Assembly (NCBI GenBank): GCA_045651985.1
Contig: JAZRTK010000020.1
Coordinates: 1 to 64,000, forward strand
From: SIG710 sp045651985
Lineage (GTDB): Bacteria > Bacillota > Clostridia > Oscillospirales > CAG-272
Length of the DNA: 64,000 nt
Direction of reading: 5' to 3'
The first letter of the stretch is position 1, and each line of letters begins with the position of its first letter. Positions 1 to 7,933 of the stretch are shown one piece after another. Under the pieces are notes generated by a model. The model was given only the letters and a program-made list of their open reading frames with translations, made no database searches and was not told the DNA's origin. The position numbers were made by a program, and so were the translations under genes.

Positions 1-28
1 ATTTTTCATATAAACATTCCGGCAAACA

Positions 29-65
29 AAAAACGGCGCCCCCTTTGGGTGTCTCCGTTTTTAAT
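29..65 (-). terminator. Rho-independent terminator of the beta-helix lipoprotein gene
   Basis: On the minus strand an imperfect stem (ACGGAGACACCC / GGGGCGCCGT) is followed by a run of T just after the stop codon of the 785-residue lipoprotein gene. Bases 1-28 show nothing recognisable. Confidence 0.7.
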
Positions 66-66
66 T

Positions 67-2424
67 TTATTTCTTTATAAGCTCAAGCTCTTTTACTGCG
101 AAGTATTCCATGGGTGTTCCCGATGCTATAACAGTCACCGCAAACATCTCGCATTTATCGACCATATTCTGATCTATCTTCAGTGTGATGGAATATTCCT
201 TCCAGGTGGAGGAGAGCGTTACGTTGCTTTCCTGCTTAAAATAATTGTCGAAATTATCGTATTTCCAAGAAAGCGTGACTCCGCCGGATTTTGCACCTCT
301 TGCGCGGAACTTGAATTCATACGTGCCTGCGCCGTATTTCTTAACTTCTTCTGTGAACATAACGGATAATCCGCCCGCGTAGTAGTTGCGCACGTCGTAG
401 AGGTAGTATATGTAGTCGCCGTCGTTGTCTTCGGTGACCATGTCGACCTTGTATGCCTGTGCCTCAACTACCTGGGGAAGAACTCCTTCTTCAGCCATAA
501 ACAGGTTTCTTCCGTTATATACAGGGGTCAGGTAGAGATCGCCGTTCTTGACCTCGAACTTTTCAATTGCACCTGCCTTAAGAAGTGCGTCGGGTGAGCA
601 GTAGGGGATTCCGCGGTCCACCGTCTCAGGCTGCTTAGTTGAACGCAATTCCTTGAGTATCTCCTGTGTGGGCAGGAAGAAGGTTCCGTTCTCATTCAGC
701 ACATCATTCTTAAGACCTATAAGGTACGAGCCGATATATACTCGGTTTGTGCCCTTATAGTTGACCGTGTGGATGGTTTGCTTGACGGGGGTGTATTTTC
801 CGTCGTTGGTAAAGGTTACCGTGTTCTTATAATCGCCCTCGATAATGATCTGGTTTGCATTTGTGATGGCCTTACCGTCGATGTAAACGTTATTAAATTT
901 AATGTCGTAATTTTCGGTAAAGATATCGTTTGCGTTGGTGAACTCCACCATAAGGTTCTTATACTCTTTGAAGCTGCTCTTGTGGGGGTTAGTCACGCCC
1001 GTCATTTTAGGCAGGGAAATTCCGTCAAATACCATAGTCTTTTTCATAGTTCCCATGTTACCTGCCTGTAAGAAGCGATTGACGTTGAGGCAGTCCATGC
1101 AGTCGATATTTTTGAAGGTTACGTTTACCTTTCTTTCCTTTGCACCGCCGTTGTATCGGTTGTTAATAATACCGTCGTTTGAACGGAATATGTAGATATT
1201 TTCAAGGGTAGTGCCTTCGTTATCGTTCTGTGGGAAGATCGCAGCGCACGTGGTGCCAATAGTGATGTCGCGGTAGGTGTGACCGTTCGAGCCGCTCAAT
1301 ACCAAGGCGTTATCGCCGCAGTATATCCAGCAATGCTCAAAGGTCTTGTTCTCGCCGCCTGCGGTGATACCGTCGGTGGTCATCATAGTGGAGAGTGCCT
1401 TGTAGTTTCTGACCTTAGTGTTTTTTGAGCCTGCCATAAGGTTAAAGCAGCGCGCGTCCATAAGAATGGGACCATCAAATTCAATGCCCTCGGCGTAGAG
1501 CTGACAGAGCATGACACCGTGGGACTCGGTGCCGCCGTCGCGGATATCCAGCTTGTAGCTGTTCGCAAATGCGTCAAGGATAACTCCGCGGCCTGTGATC
1601 TTTGAATATGCTCCGCGCATGTCAACGCGGCCGTTGAGCACGGCGCCGGGAGCGATGTAAAGGTGGCTGTTTTTCTTTTCTACCTTCAAGATTCCGCCTT
1701 CAACCTCGTGCCAGCCTTCGACCCAAATGGTGTTGGGGTCGTTCTTTGCGGGAATGTCGCCGGGGTATTCGGGCAGGTCGGCAAATACGGAAAGGATAGT
1801 ATTATCGTCGTTGTCAAGACGGATTCCGAAATAATCGGGCTTGTCAAGGTATACGGAGATGGTGCCGCCGTTAAATTCGGTCTTGAAATTCTTTGCGGAA
1901 GGAATGACCGTATAGTATTCAAAATCGCGGTTGACCTTAATGTCGACTCTTACCTGCTTACCCGAGAAAGCAAACTGGGAGAATCGGCGGTAAAGGTCGC
2001 CGCCAACCGAGCGGTCGGAGACCTCGTATTCCATGGTGTGGTTGTAAACGGGAATAGATTTTGTTTCAAGACCCTGTGTGACTGTCACCTTGTAGTCGTA
2101 GTTTCTGTGTATCTGTTCGGGCAGCTCGGGGTAAATAACGAGCTGATCCTTTGCAAAAAACTCCTCTCTGGGGGGGATGTTTTCATCGACCTTGCCCGTG
2201 TCTGCGGGATCTGTGTCCTCAGCCTTGTCTGTGCCGGCAGGTGTGCTGTCGGGTGTGCTGTCGGGTGTGCTGTCCGCGGTGCCGTTGACCGGTCCGTCGA
2301 CCTTTTCGTCGGTATCGGTGTTGTCGGGACCGTTGTCAGTCTGATTTCCGCAGGCAAAGAGGGAAAGTGCCACAACTGCCGAGAGAATGAGGCAGATCAG
2401 AACCTTCAGGGTGTTTTTTTTCAT
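67..2424 (-). CDS. Secreted beta-helix lipoprotein, GH49/GH28-like
   Basis: Predicted surface lipoprotein of 785 residues. The N-terminus is a lipoprotein signal peptide ending in a lipobox (LFAC, Cys at about residue 25), followed by a Pro/Thr/Asp-rich linker to about residue 85. Residues from about 90 to 220 form a beta-sandwich-like module (YPELP, YNHTM, RVDIKV, PSAKNF), and about 225-520 read as a right-handed beta-helix. That order resembles GH49 dextranase/isopullulanase proteins, with GH28 as the more distant alternative. The likely active-site region has TTDGI near residue 352 and CGDNALVL near 370; the second Asp of the DD pair usual in these families is Asn here. A C-terminal carbohydrate-binding-like domain follows. 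The start is fixed by GGAGG 7 bases upstream. A paralogous module forms the C-terminal part of the 13308-18626 protein. Substrate is unknown; activity is inferred only from fold. Confidence 0.75.
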   Translation of the reverse strand: MKKNTLKVLICLILSAVVALSLFACGNQTDNGPDNTDTDEKVDGPVNGTADSTPDSTPDSTPAGTDKAEDTDPADTGKVDENIPPREEFFAKDQLVIYPELPEQIHRNYDYKVTVTQGLETKSIPVYNHTMEYEVSDRSVGGDLYRRFSQFAFSGKQVRVDIKVNRDFEYYTVIPSAKNFKTEFNGGTISVYLDKPDYFGIRLDNDDNTILSVFADLPEYPGDIPAKNDPNTIWVEGWHEVEGGILKVEKKNSHLYIAPGAVLNGRVDMRGAYSKITGRGVILDAFANSYKLDIRDGGTESHGVMLCQLYAEGIEFDGPILMDARCFNLMAGSKNTKVRNYKALSTMMTTDGITAGGENKTFEHCWIYCGDNALVLSGSNGHTYRDITIGTTCAAIFPQNDNEGTTLENIYIFRSNDGIINNRYNGGAKERKVNVTFKNIDCMDCLNVNRFLQAGNMGTMKKTMVFDGISLPKMTGVTNPHKSSFKEYKNLMVEFTNANDIFTENYDIKFNNVYIDGKAITNANQIIIEGDYKNTVTFTNDGKYTPVKQTIHTVNYKGTNRVYIGSYLIGLKNDVLNENGTFFLPTQEILKELRSTKQPETVDRGIPYCSPDALLKAGAIEKFEVKNGDLYLTPVYNGRNLFMAEEGVLPQVVEAQAYKVDMVTEDNDGDYIYYLYDVRNYYAGGLSVMFTEEVKKYGAGTYEFKFRARGAKSGGVTLSWKYDNFDNYFKQESNVTLSSTWKEYSITLKIDQNMVDKCEMFAVTVIASGTPMEYFAVKELELIKK

Positions 2425-2452
2425 TTTTGTGTCCTCCGTTTGTACAGTTTTG

Positions 2453-2581
2453 TTATTCTTTTATGAGCTTAAACTCGCTTACGCTTAAGTAGTCGTACGG
2501 CGTTACCGCGTCCTTGACGGGAACTCCGAAAAGCTCTTTTTCTTGTATTTGATCTGTATCGGTATTAATGAGATCGATTCA
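2453..2581 (-). pseudogene. C-terminal stump of a lost beta-helix paralogue
   Basis: Read on the minus strand, about 40 codons without a start lie between stops at 2579-2581 and 2453-2455. Their end, TPYDYLSVSEFKLIK, matches the C-terminus of the adjacent 785-residue protein, TPMEYFAVKELELIK, and more weakly the end of the 13308-18626 protein (VPVQYFAIKDMAVTK). Upstream of it DQ...ELFGVPV lines up with DQ...EMFAVTV. The piece sits between the promoter at 2586-2614 and the intact gene, so it is now 5'-UTR. I infer a deleted tandem paralogue; only its last codons remain. Confidence 0.75.
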
Positions 2582-2585
2582 AATA

Positions 2586-2614
2586 ATTTTACCATATATA
2601 ACAAACGCTGTCAA
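2586..2614 (-). promoter_or_regulatory. Sigma-A promoter for the beta-helix lipoprotein gene
   Basis: On the minus strand TTGACA (2614-2609) is followed after 17 bases by TAAAAT (2591-2586), with TGG just before the -10. Transcription would start in the paralogue stump and run into the 785-residue gene. Confidence 0.75.
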
Positions 2615-2680
2615 TACGGCATATTAGACAAAGATTTGGGCTGAATTTTTATGTATCACACGGAAGATAGGGCGCATAAA

Positions 2681-2962
2681 ATGGTAAAGGAAGAAAAACG
2701 AAAGGTGAGCCCTCATTGGGCGAGTGTTTTTATGATTCTTGACAGAAAAGCGCTGAACAGACTGCTTTCATTAAACGACAGTCAATTAAAAACGGTAATG
2801 GAACGGCTGGCTGCGGATTCGGGGCTTGATCTCTCGGCTCTGAACATATCTTCAGGAGATATTGCGTCGGTGCGCTCGGCGCTGTCGGGGGCAAGTGACC
2901 GAGATCTTGAACAGCTTGCCGAGCAATTTTCAAAGAATAAGAAGAGGGAGGGAGAGAGTTGA
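2681..2962 (+). CDS. Hypothetical protein, first gene of a small operon
   Basis: Small, probably cytoplasmic, mostly helical protein of about 93 residues that I do not recognise. The core (RKALNRLLSLNDSQLKTV onward, then DLEQLAEQF) looks like a short helical repeat domain with no catalytic motif. The start is uncertain: ATG 2681 has a weak AGGG 8 bases upstream, ATG 2651 has no visible site, and ATG 2732 would begin directly at the conserved-looking core. Its stop overlaps the next start by three bases (TTGA), so the two genes are translationally coupled. Function unknown. Confidence 0.6.
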   Translation: MVKEEKRKVSPHWASVFMILDRKALNRLLSLNDSQLKTVMERLAADSGLDLSALNISSGDIASVRSALSGASDRDLEQLAEQFSKNKKREGES

Positions 2963-3366
2963 GCGAGGAGAAAAGGTCGCCTATTGAGGAGGCGATTGCT
3001 ACCTTGCAGTCAAATCCCGAGATAATTACAAAGATTGCCGACGCTATCGGAATGGAGCCGCCAAAGGCGACGGAAACGGGCACTGAGCCCTCTAACTCTG
3101 CCAACTCTGAGCCCGCCGCCGCGCCTACGGGAGCAAAGACTCCCGACGGACTTATTGATAAACTGCCGCAGGTGCTGTCTGCCCTTGGGGCGTCGGGACT
3201 TGGCGGGAGCGGATTGGGAAAACTGAATCTGGGCGCACTTATGGGAGACCCCAAAAAGACGGCGCTTTTACGCGCGCTGTGTCCCTATCTCAGTCCCGCT
3301 CGGCGTGAGACGGCGGAAACTATCCTGCGCCTTTGGTCGATCGGCGACGTTCTGAAAGGGATTTAA
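2959..3366 (+). CDS. Hypothetical protein, second gene of the operon
   Basis: Protein of 135 residues using a TTG start preceded by GGGAGGGAGAG inside the end of the upstream gene. The N-terminus (EEAIATLQSNPEIITKIADA) is helical, the middle (about residues 35-60) is low-complexity Ala/Pro/Ser/Thr, and a Gly-rich LGASGLGGSGLGKLNLGALMG segment follows. The last 40 residues (KTALLRALCPYLSPARRETA onward) are helical. No signal peptide or catalytic motif is visible. The arrangement suggests a structural or adaptor protein working with its neighbours; function unknown. Confidence 0.65.
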   Translation: MSEEKRSPIEEAIATLQSNPEIITKIADAIGMEPPKATETGTEPSNSANSEPAAAPTGAKTPDGLIDKLPQVLSALGASGLGGSGLGKLNLGALMGDPKKTALLRALCPYLSPARRETAETILRLWSIGDVLKGI

Positions 3367-3381
3367 GAAGGGGGATAAGGC

Positions 3382-3801
3382 ATGTATAGTCGAAGCTACA
3401 ACAAAAACGCCCCTTTTAGCGTGCCCAAGCAGTACAGCGGCGTCGCTTTTTCGCGCCCTCGTTCCACCGAGAGCGCAAAGCCACAGCCACCCGCTTCGCG
3501 TCCGCCCGTAGGGTACTCGCCAGAGGCGAGTGAACGGCTCTACGCCCCGGGCGACCTGCCGAAAATAAGCATTCCTCTGCCGCCGCCTCGGGAAGACGAA
3601 AAATTGGTCGAAGAAGCCGAGGAAAAGGGCGGTGAGAGGTCACTTAAAGCACCGGAGCCCAAGACACAGTCTTTTTTGACTTCGCTGGGAACTTTGGGTG
3701 ACGACGCGCTCATGCTTTTGGCGCTTATCCTGCTCCTTTCGGGGTGCGAGGACGCAGGGGATACCGTGATATTACTTATTTTACTGCTTGTGCTGGGGTA
3801 A
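3382..3801 (+). CDS. Hypothetical protein with hydrophobic C-terminus
   Basis: Protein of 139 residues, 15 bases after the preceding gene and with a GAAGGGGGATAAGGC ribosome-binding region. The first 100 residues are polar, Pro/Ser/Arg- and then Glu-rich and probably disordered. The end is very hydrophobic in two blocks (DDALMLLALILLLSG and DTVILLILLLVLG) split by an acidic CEDAGD, resembling a hairpin membrane anchor. Such acidic-plus-oligoleucine tails occur in small proteins of spore-forming Clostridia, so an envelope or spore role is possible, but this is a guess from composition. Confidence 0.6.
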   Translation: MYSRSYNKNAPFSVPKQYSGVAFSRPRSTESAKPQPPASRPPVGYSPEASERLYAPGDLPKISIPLPPPREDEKLVEEAEEKGGERSLKAPEPKTQSFLTSLGTLGDDALMLLALILLLSGCEDAGDTVILLILLLVLG

Positions 3802-3858
3802 GAGATGCGCTTGGGATCCCTTTGAAAAAGCGCCCAACCCCCGCAAAATTTTCAAAAA

Positions 3859-3930
3859 GAAAAACGGCGATGGAACATCGCCGTTTTTTGCCTTTTGGTT
3901 TGGTGGGGCCAGCCCCCTTTTTAAAGGGGG
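3859..3930. terminator. Bidirectional terminator between convergent operons
   Basis: A 12-bp perfect stem (AAAACGGCGATG, loop GAA, CATCGCCGTTTT, 3861-3887) ends in T on both strands, so it can stop the 2.7-3.8 kb operon and the ftsH operon. A second hairpin (CCCCCTTT / AAAGGGGG, 3913-3930) lies just after the ftsH stop. Confidence 0.8.
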
Positions 3931-3934
3931 TCGG

Positions 3935-5935
3935 TCAGAATCCGAAAGGATTGTTTTGGTCATTTGGAATGTCGGCAGCGTCGGATTTTTCATCCGCCTG
4001 CTGCTGCTCGCGCTTTGCGTTCTTTTCCGCTCTTTCGCGGTTTTCTTTTTCGCTCTCGCGCTTCTTGTCCTCGGCGATCTTTAGGATATCCTCTTCCGTT
4101 GCGCCCTCTTGCATAGCCGCCTCAAACTGGTCGCGGTCCATGGATTCGTGCTTGTAAAGGAATTCTGCAACAAAATGAAGCTTGTCAATGTTTTCCTGCA
4201 AGTAGGTCTTGCACTTTTCGTAAGCCTCGTCGATTATTGCTCTTACTTCGTCGTCGATCTGTGCCGCGGTCTTTTCGGAATAGTTTTTGCCCGAGCTGAA
4301 ATCACGGCCTAAGAATACCTCGCCGCTTGAATGTTCGTTGCCGTAAAGTACCGTGCCCAGACGGCTCATGCCGTAGCGTTCGACCATGGCGCGGGCGATC
4401 TTTGTTGCGTGGCTGATATCGCTGGAGGCACCGGTTGAGATGTCGTCAAGCACAAGCTCCTCGGCAATACGGCCGCCCAGGGAAACGATGATATTTCCTA
4501 TCATCTCGCCTCTGGTCTGTACCATTCTGTCCTCCTCGGGGACACGGACGGTAACGCCTCCCGCCGAGCCTGCGGGGATAATGGTAACAAGCTTTACGGG
4601 GTCGGAATCGGGGCAGCAGTAAGCGGCAATAGCGTGGCCTGCCTCGTGGTAAGCGCAGAGCTTGTTATCCTTTTCGCGTCTCTGCTTATTCTTTTTCTGA
4701 GGACCCATGAGGGACTTCATGTAAGCGTCCTCGATCTCATCCATGCCGATAAGATCTTTTCCGCGGCGTGCCGCCAGAAGCGCGGCTTCGTTCAACAGAT
4801 TTGCCAGATCCGCACCCGTAAATCCTACGGTGCTCTGAGCGACCTTCTTGAAATCGACCGTTGCTTCCAAAGGCTTATCCTTTGCGTGTACCTTCAAGAT
4901 CTCCTCGCGGCCCTTGATGTCGGGGTAGTTTACCGTCACCTGACGGTCAAAACGACCGGGACGTAGAAGCGCGGGGTCAAGAATGTCGGGACGGTTGGTA
5001 GCGGCAATAACGATGATACCCTCGTTTGAGCCGAAGCCGTCCATTTCCACAAGCAACTGGTTCAAGGTCTGCTCACGCTCGTCGTGACCGCCGCCAAGAC
5101 CCGCTCCGCGGTGGCGTCCCACGGCGTCGATCTCGTCGATAAAGATAATGCTTGCGGGGGCTTTCTTTGCCGTATCAAACAGGTCGCGGACACGGGATGC
5201 GCCGACGCCCACGTACATTTCAACGAAGTCCGAGCCGGAAATCGAGAAGAAGGGAACGTCCGCCTCGCCCGCAACTGCCTTTGCCAAAAGGGTCTTACCC
5301 GTACCGGGAGGGCCTACGAGAAGGATTCCGTGGGGAATACGCGCGCCCAGCTTTGAGTAGTGCTTGGGGTTCTTGAGGAATTCAACCACCTCTTGAAGCT
5401 CTTCCTTTTCCTCGTCGGCACCTGCCACGTCGGAAAAGAGCACCTTTTTCTTCTCGGAGGAGCCCATCTTCACTCTTGCGCGGCCAAAGCCGCCCATTTT
5501 TCCTGCGCCGCCCTTGCCGCCCACGGCGGAATTCATAATGAATATCCAAAGGACGATAAATATAATGATGATAATAGCGTAAGGCAGCAGGGAGACCCAC
5601 CAAGGGTAAACTGTGGCGGGCTCGTATTCGTATCGCAACAGCTTTCCTGCATCAAGCTGTGCGTTTATAGTCTCGCCCAGATCGTTGTAGAACAGATTGA
5701 GACTGCTCAGCTGGTAGAGTGCCTTTGTATCGTCTGCTAAGATCATGTAAAGCTCAAGATCCTCGGAGACTGTAAATTCCTTTACCTGCTCGCTGCGAAA
5801 GAGCGTGATGACCTCGCTGTAATTTTCAAGTATTTTGATCTCACCCTCGGCGTCGCGGAAGATGCCCGAAACAGCCAGGAGCACGGCGCCGATAAGCAGC
5901 GCGTAAAAAAGTATGACTTTAAATTTGCTTTTCAT
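3935..5935 (-). CDS. ftsH: ATP-dependent zinc metalloprotease FtsH
   Basis: Membrane-anchored AAA+ protease that degrades misfolded and regulatory membrane and cytosolic proteins. Of 666 residues, TM1 is about 7-24 and TM2 about 113-136, flanking an extracytoplasmic segment. The AAA module has Walker A GPPGTGKT (208-215), Walker B IIFIDEID (263-270) and the second region of homology ATNRPDILDPALLRPGRFDR. The zinc protease motif HEAGH is at 430-434. The last 50 residues are charged and Gln-rich, as in many FtsH proteins. The start follows GGAGG. It is the last gene of the leftward operon, 21 bases after hpt, a position usual for Bacillota. Confidence 0.98.
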   Translation of the reverse strand: MKSKFKVILFYALLIGAVLLAVSGIFRDAEGEIKILENYSEVITLFRSEQVKEFTVSEDLELYMILADDTKALYQLSSLNLFYNDLGETINAQLDAGKLLRYEYEPATVYPWWVSLLPYAIIIIIFIVLWIFIMNSAVGGKGGAGKMGGFGRARVKMGSSEKKKVLFSDVAGADEEKEELQEVVEFLKNPKHYSKLGARIPHGILLVGPPGTGKTLLAKAVAGEADVPFFSISGSDFVEMYVGVGASRVRDLFDTAKKAPASIIFIDEIDAVGRHRGAGLGGGHDEREQTLNQLLVEMDGFGSNEGIIVIAATNRPDILDPALLRPGRFDRQVTVNYPDIKGREEILKVHAKDKPLEATVDFKKVAQSTVGFTGADLANLLNEAALLAARRGKDLIGMDEIEDAYMKSLMGPQKKNKQRREKDNKLCAYHEAGHAIAAYCCPDSDPVKLVTIIPAGSAGGVTVRVPEEDRMVQTRGEMIGNIIVSLGGRIAEELVLDDISTGASSDISHATKIARAMVERYGMSRLGTVLYGNEHSSGEVFLGRDFSSGKNYSEKTAAQIDDEVRAIIDEAYEKCKTYLQENIDKLHFVAEFLYKHESMDRDQFEAAMQEGATEEDILKIAEDKKRESEKENRERAEKNAKREQQQADEKSDAADIPNDQNNPFGF

Positions 5936-5956
5936 TTGTTTGGGTTATCCTCCGAG

Positions 5957-6505
5957 TCAGTTTTTGACGTATTCGGGCTTCAGCACGCCCACAAAGGGCA
6001 GAGCCCTGTATTTTTCATCGTAATCCAGACCGAAGCCCACCACGAACTTGTCGGGAATGACGCGGCCTACGTAGTCCGCCTCGAAGTTCACCTCGCGGCG
6101 CGAGGGTTTGTCGAGCAGTGTACAGGTCTTGACGGAGTATGCGCCCTTGAGCTTCAAATATTCGGTCAGGTGACTCAGAGTCCTTCCGCTGTCGATGATG
6201 TCCTCGACTATGACTATGTCAATGTCCTCAAGATCGGGACGGTGCAGGTCAAGCAGAATGTTTATCTTGCCCGCGCTGGTCGTGCCCGCGCCGTAGGAGG
6301 AGACCTTCATAAAGTCTATCTCCACGGGTATGGATATCTTCTTCATCAGCTCGCCCATAAAGACCACGGAGCCCTTGAGAATACAGAGGAGCAGCAGCTT
6401 TTTGCTTGAATCTGCGTAGTCACGGCTGATATCGGCGGCAATTTTGTCGCAGATGGAGTCGATCTCTTGCTCGCTTATGAGTATTTCTTCAATAAAATCG
6501 TTCAT
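5957..6505 (-). CDS. hpt: Hypoxanthine phosphoribosyltransferase
   Basis: Cytoplasmic purine-salvage enzyme converting hypoxanthine or guanine plus PRPP to IMP or GMP. Length (182 residues) is typical. The PRPP-binding signature VIVEDIIDSGRTL is near residues 98-110, and the flexible-loop and purine-contact segments (SSYGAGT, DKFVVGFGLDYDEKYR) are present. It lies between tilS and ftsH, the conserved Bacillota order; in Bacillus and Listeria TilS and HprT are known to cooperate in ftsH regulation. An ATG start 15 bases after the tilS stop is consistent with operon transcription. Confidence 0.97.
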   Translation of the reverse strand: MNDFIEEILISEQEIDSICDKIAADISRDYADSSKKLLLLCILKGSVVFMGELMKKISIPVEIDFMKVSSYGAGTTSAGKINILLDLHRPDLEDIDIVIVEDIIDSGRTLSHLTEYLKLKGAYSVKTCTLLDKPSRREVNFEADYVGRVIPDKFVVGFGLDYDEKYRALPFVGVLKPEYVKN

Positions 6506-6520
6506 GATAGTGTCCTTTTT

Positions 6521-7933
6521 TTATTTGTTTTCATTGTATTCTGTGTATATAGAGAGGGTTGTGCGCTTTTTTTCTCTTTCGGCTTTGACGCCGTCCCTCA
6601 GCGCCATATCGGGTATCCACAGCACCCCTGCTTCATCGCACACAATGGGATAAGTTTTTCGCGCGTTAAGAGGAAGCTTTTTTTCTGACATGAGCTTCCG
6701 AACGTCACGAGAAAATCCGCCCTTTTTGATTTTGTCGCCCGATCTGCGGGTGCGGCAGGAAAGCCGCCCTACAATTTTATCAGACGATAAAGTCACTTGT
6801 GTAAATAAGGTGTAAATATTTTCCTGTGTCGGATGATTTTCCTGCGTAGATACGGCGAAATTTGTGTGAACGTGCAGAATATAACCGCCGGGGAGCGGAT
6901 TTTCGCCCTCTGTCAGCGGGGTTTCGGAGATTTTCTCGTCCTTTTTCGTTTTGGGACGTGATTTTTTAAAAACGAGGCGGTCGAAATCTATAACCGCTTC
7001 AACTTCTCCCGGCAGTGAAACGGAGGAATGCGGCTTGCCGGCGAAAATGAGTGCGGAAAGCGCCTCGAAATGCACGTATTCGGGCATGGCGCCGCTGACT
7101 TTAGCCATCATTTTTGCAAGAACACGGCGCAAAAGAGCTCCGTGAAGGTTGCGGAGTCGCCCGATCTTGTTAAAATCGGGGTCGCTCATGTATTTTTCTG
7201 CCTCACCGTCAATAAAATCGCAGTCGTCGGAAAGGAGGGACGAGAGGCGCGCGGCTGAAGTGTGGACAGACGGATTTATTTCCTTTAATTGAGGAATGAC
7301 GTTCAGTCTTATTCGGTTTCTTGAATAAGAGTCGTCGGAATTTGTGCTGTCACAGACATATTTTATGTCAAGTTGACGGCATATATCAAGAATTTCTTCT
7401 TTTTTAATAGAAAGAATTGGCCGCACAGCGACTTTACCTTCGCCCAGATCCCTTTTTTGCGGAATACCGCGCAATCCCTTTGCACCGCTTCCGCGAGTGA
7501 GACGGAAGATAAGCGTTTCCAGATTGTCGTCGGAGTTGTGGGCTGTGGCGAGGGCATCAATATTCTCTTTTTCCATAATTTCGCGGAAAAATTCGTATCT
7601 GACCTCTCTTGCCGTCTCCTCCAAGCCCTTTTTGCGCTTTTTTGCGAGAGCGGGCACGTCCGCGTCAAGCACGAAGCAATGGACTCCCAGCATTTTTGCG
7701 CTTTCATAGCAAAAATCGCGGTCTCGCAGCGCTTCGCCGCCCCGAATGGAGTGGTTTACGTGGGCGGCGTAAAGCTTTACGCCGTTTTTTTTGCACCACT
7801 CGCAAAGCAGATTCAAAAGTAAGGAGGAATCCGCGCCGCCCGAATATGCCACAAGCAAGGAGCGGGGCATGCGTCCCAGAATCTTATCGGGGGTTTTAAA
7901 GCCTGTGATGCTCGATAGATCAGTTCGGTGCAT
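6521..7933 (-). CDS. tilS: tRNA(Ile)-lysidine synthase
   Basis: ATP-dependent enzyme that adds lysine to C34 of the CAU-anticodon tRNA-Ile so that it reads AUA. The N-type ATP-pyrophosphatase loop SGGADS is at residues 31-36, followed by the TilS N-terminal domain (HVNHSIRGGEALRD) and a C-terminal substrate-binding domain (KIKKGGFSRDVRKLMSEKKL) typical of full-length TilS. I chose ATG 7933 (470 residues) rather than an in-frame start 15 bases earlier because GGAGG sits 6 bases before it. The start overlaps the end of dnaB by 14 bases, implying translational coupling. Confidence 0.96.
   Translation of the reverse strand: MHRTDLSSITGFKTPDKILGRMPRSLLVAYSGGADSSLLLNLLCEWCKKNGVKLYAAHVNHSIRGGEALRDRDFCYESAKMLGVHCFVLDADVPALAKKRKKGLEETAREVRYEFFREIMEKENIDALATAHNSDDNLETLIFRLTRGSGAKGLRGIPQKRDLGEGKVAVRPILSIKKEEILDICRQLDIKYVCDSTNSDDSYSRNRIRLNVIPQLKEINPSVHTSAARLSSLLSDDCDFIDGEAEKYMSDPDFNKIGRLRNLHGALLRRVLAKMMAKVSGAMPEYVHFEALSALIFAGKPHSSVSLPGEVEAVIDFDRLVFKKSRPKTKKDEKISETPLTEGENPLPGGYILHVHTNFAVSTQENHPTQENIYTLFTQVTLSSDKIVGRLSCRTRRSGDKIKKGGFSRDVRKLMSEKKLPLNARKTYPIVCDEAGVLWIPDMALRDGVKAEREKKRTTLSIYTEYNENK

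Noticed and set aside
1663..2466. A 267-codon open stretch on the plus strand opposite the lipoprotein gene
   Set aside because: Antisense shadow; it lacks a start signal and covers the signal peptide and repeats of the real minus-strand gene.
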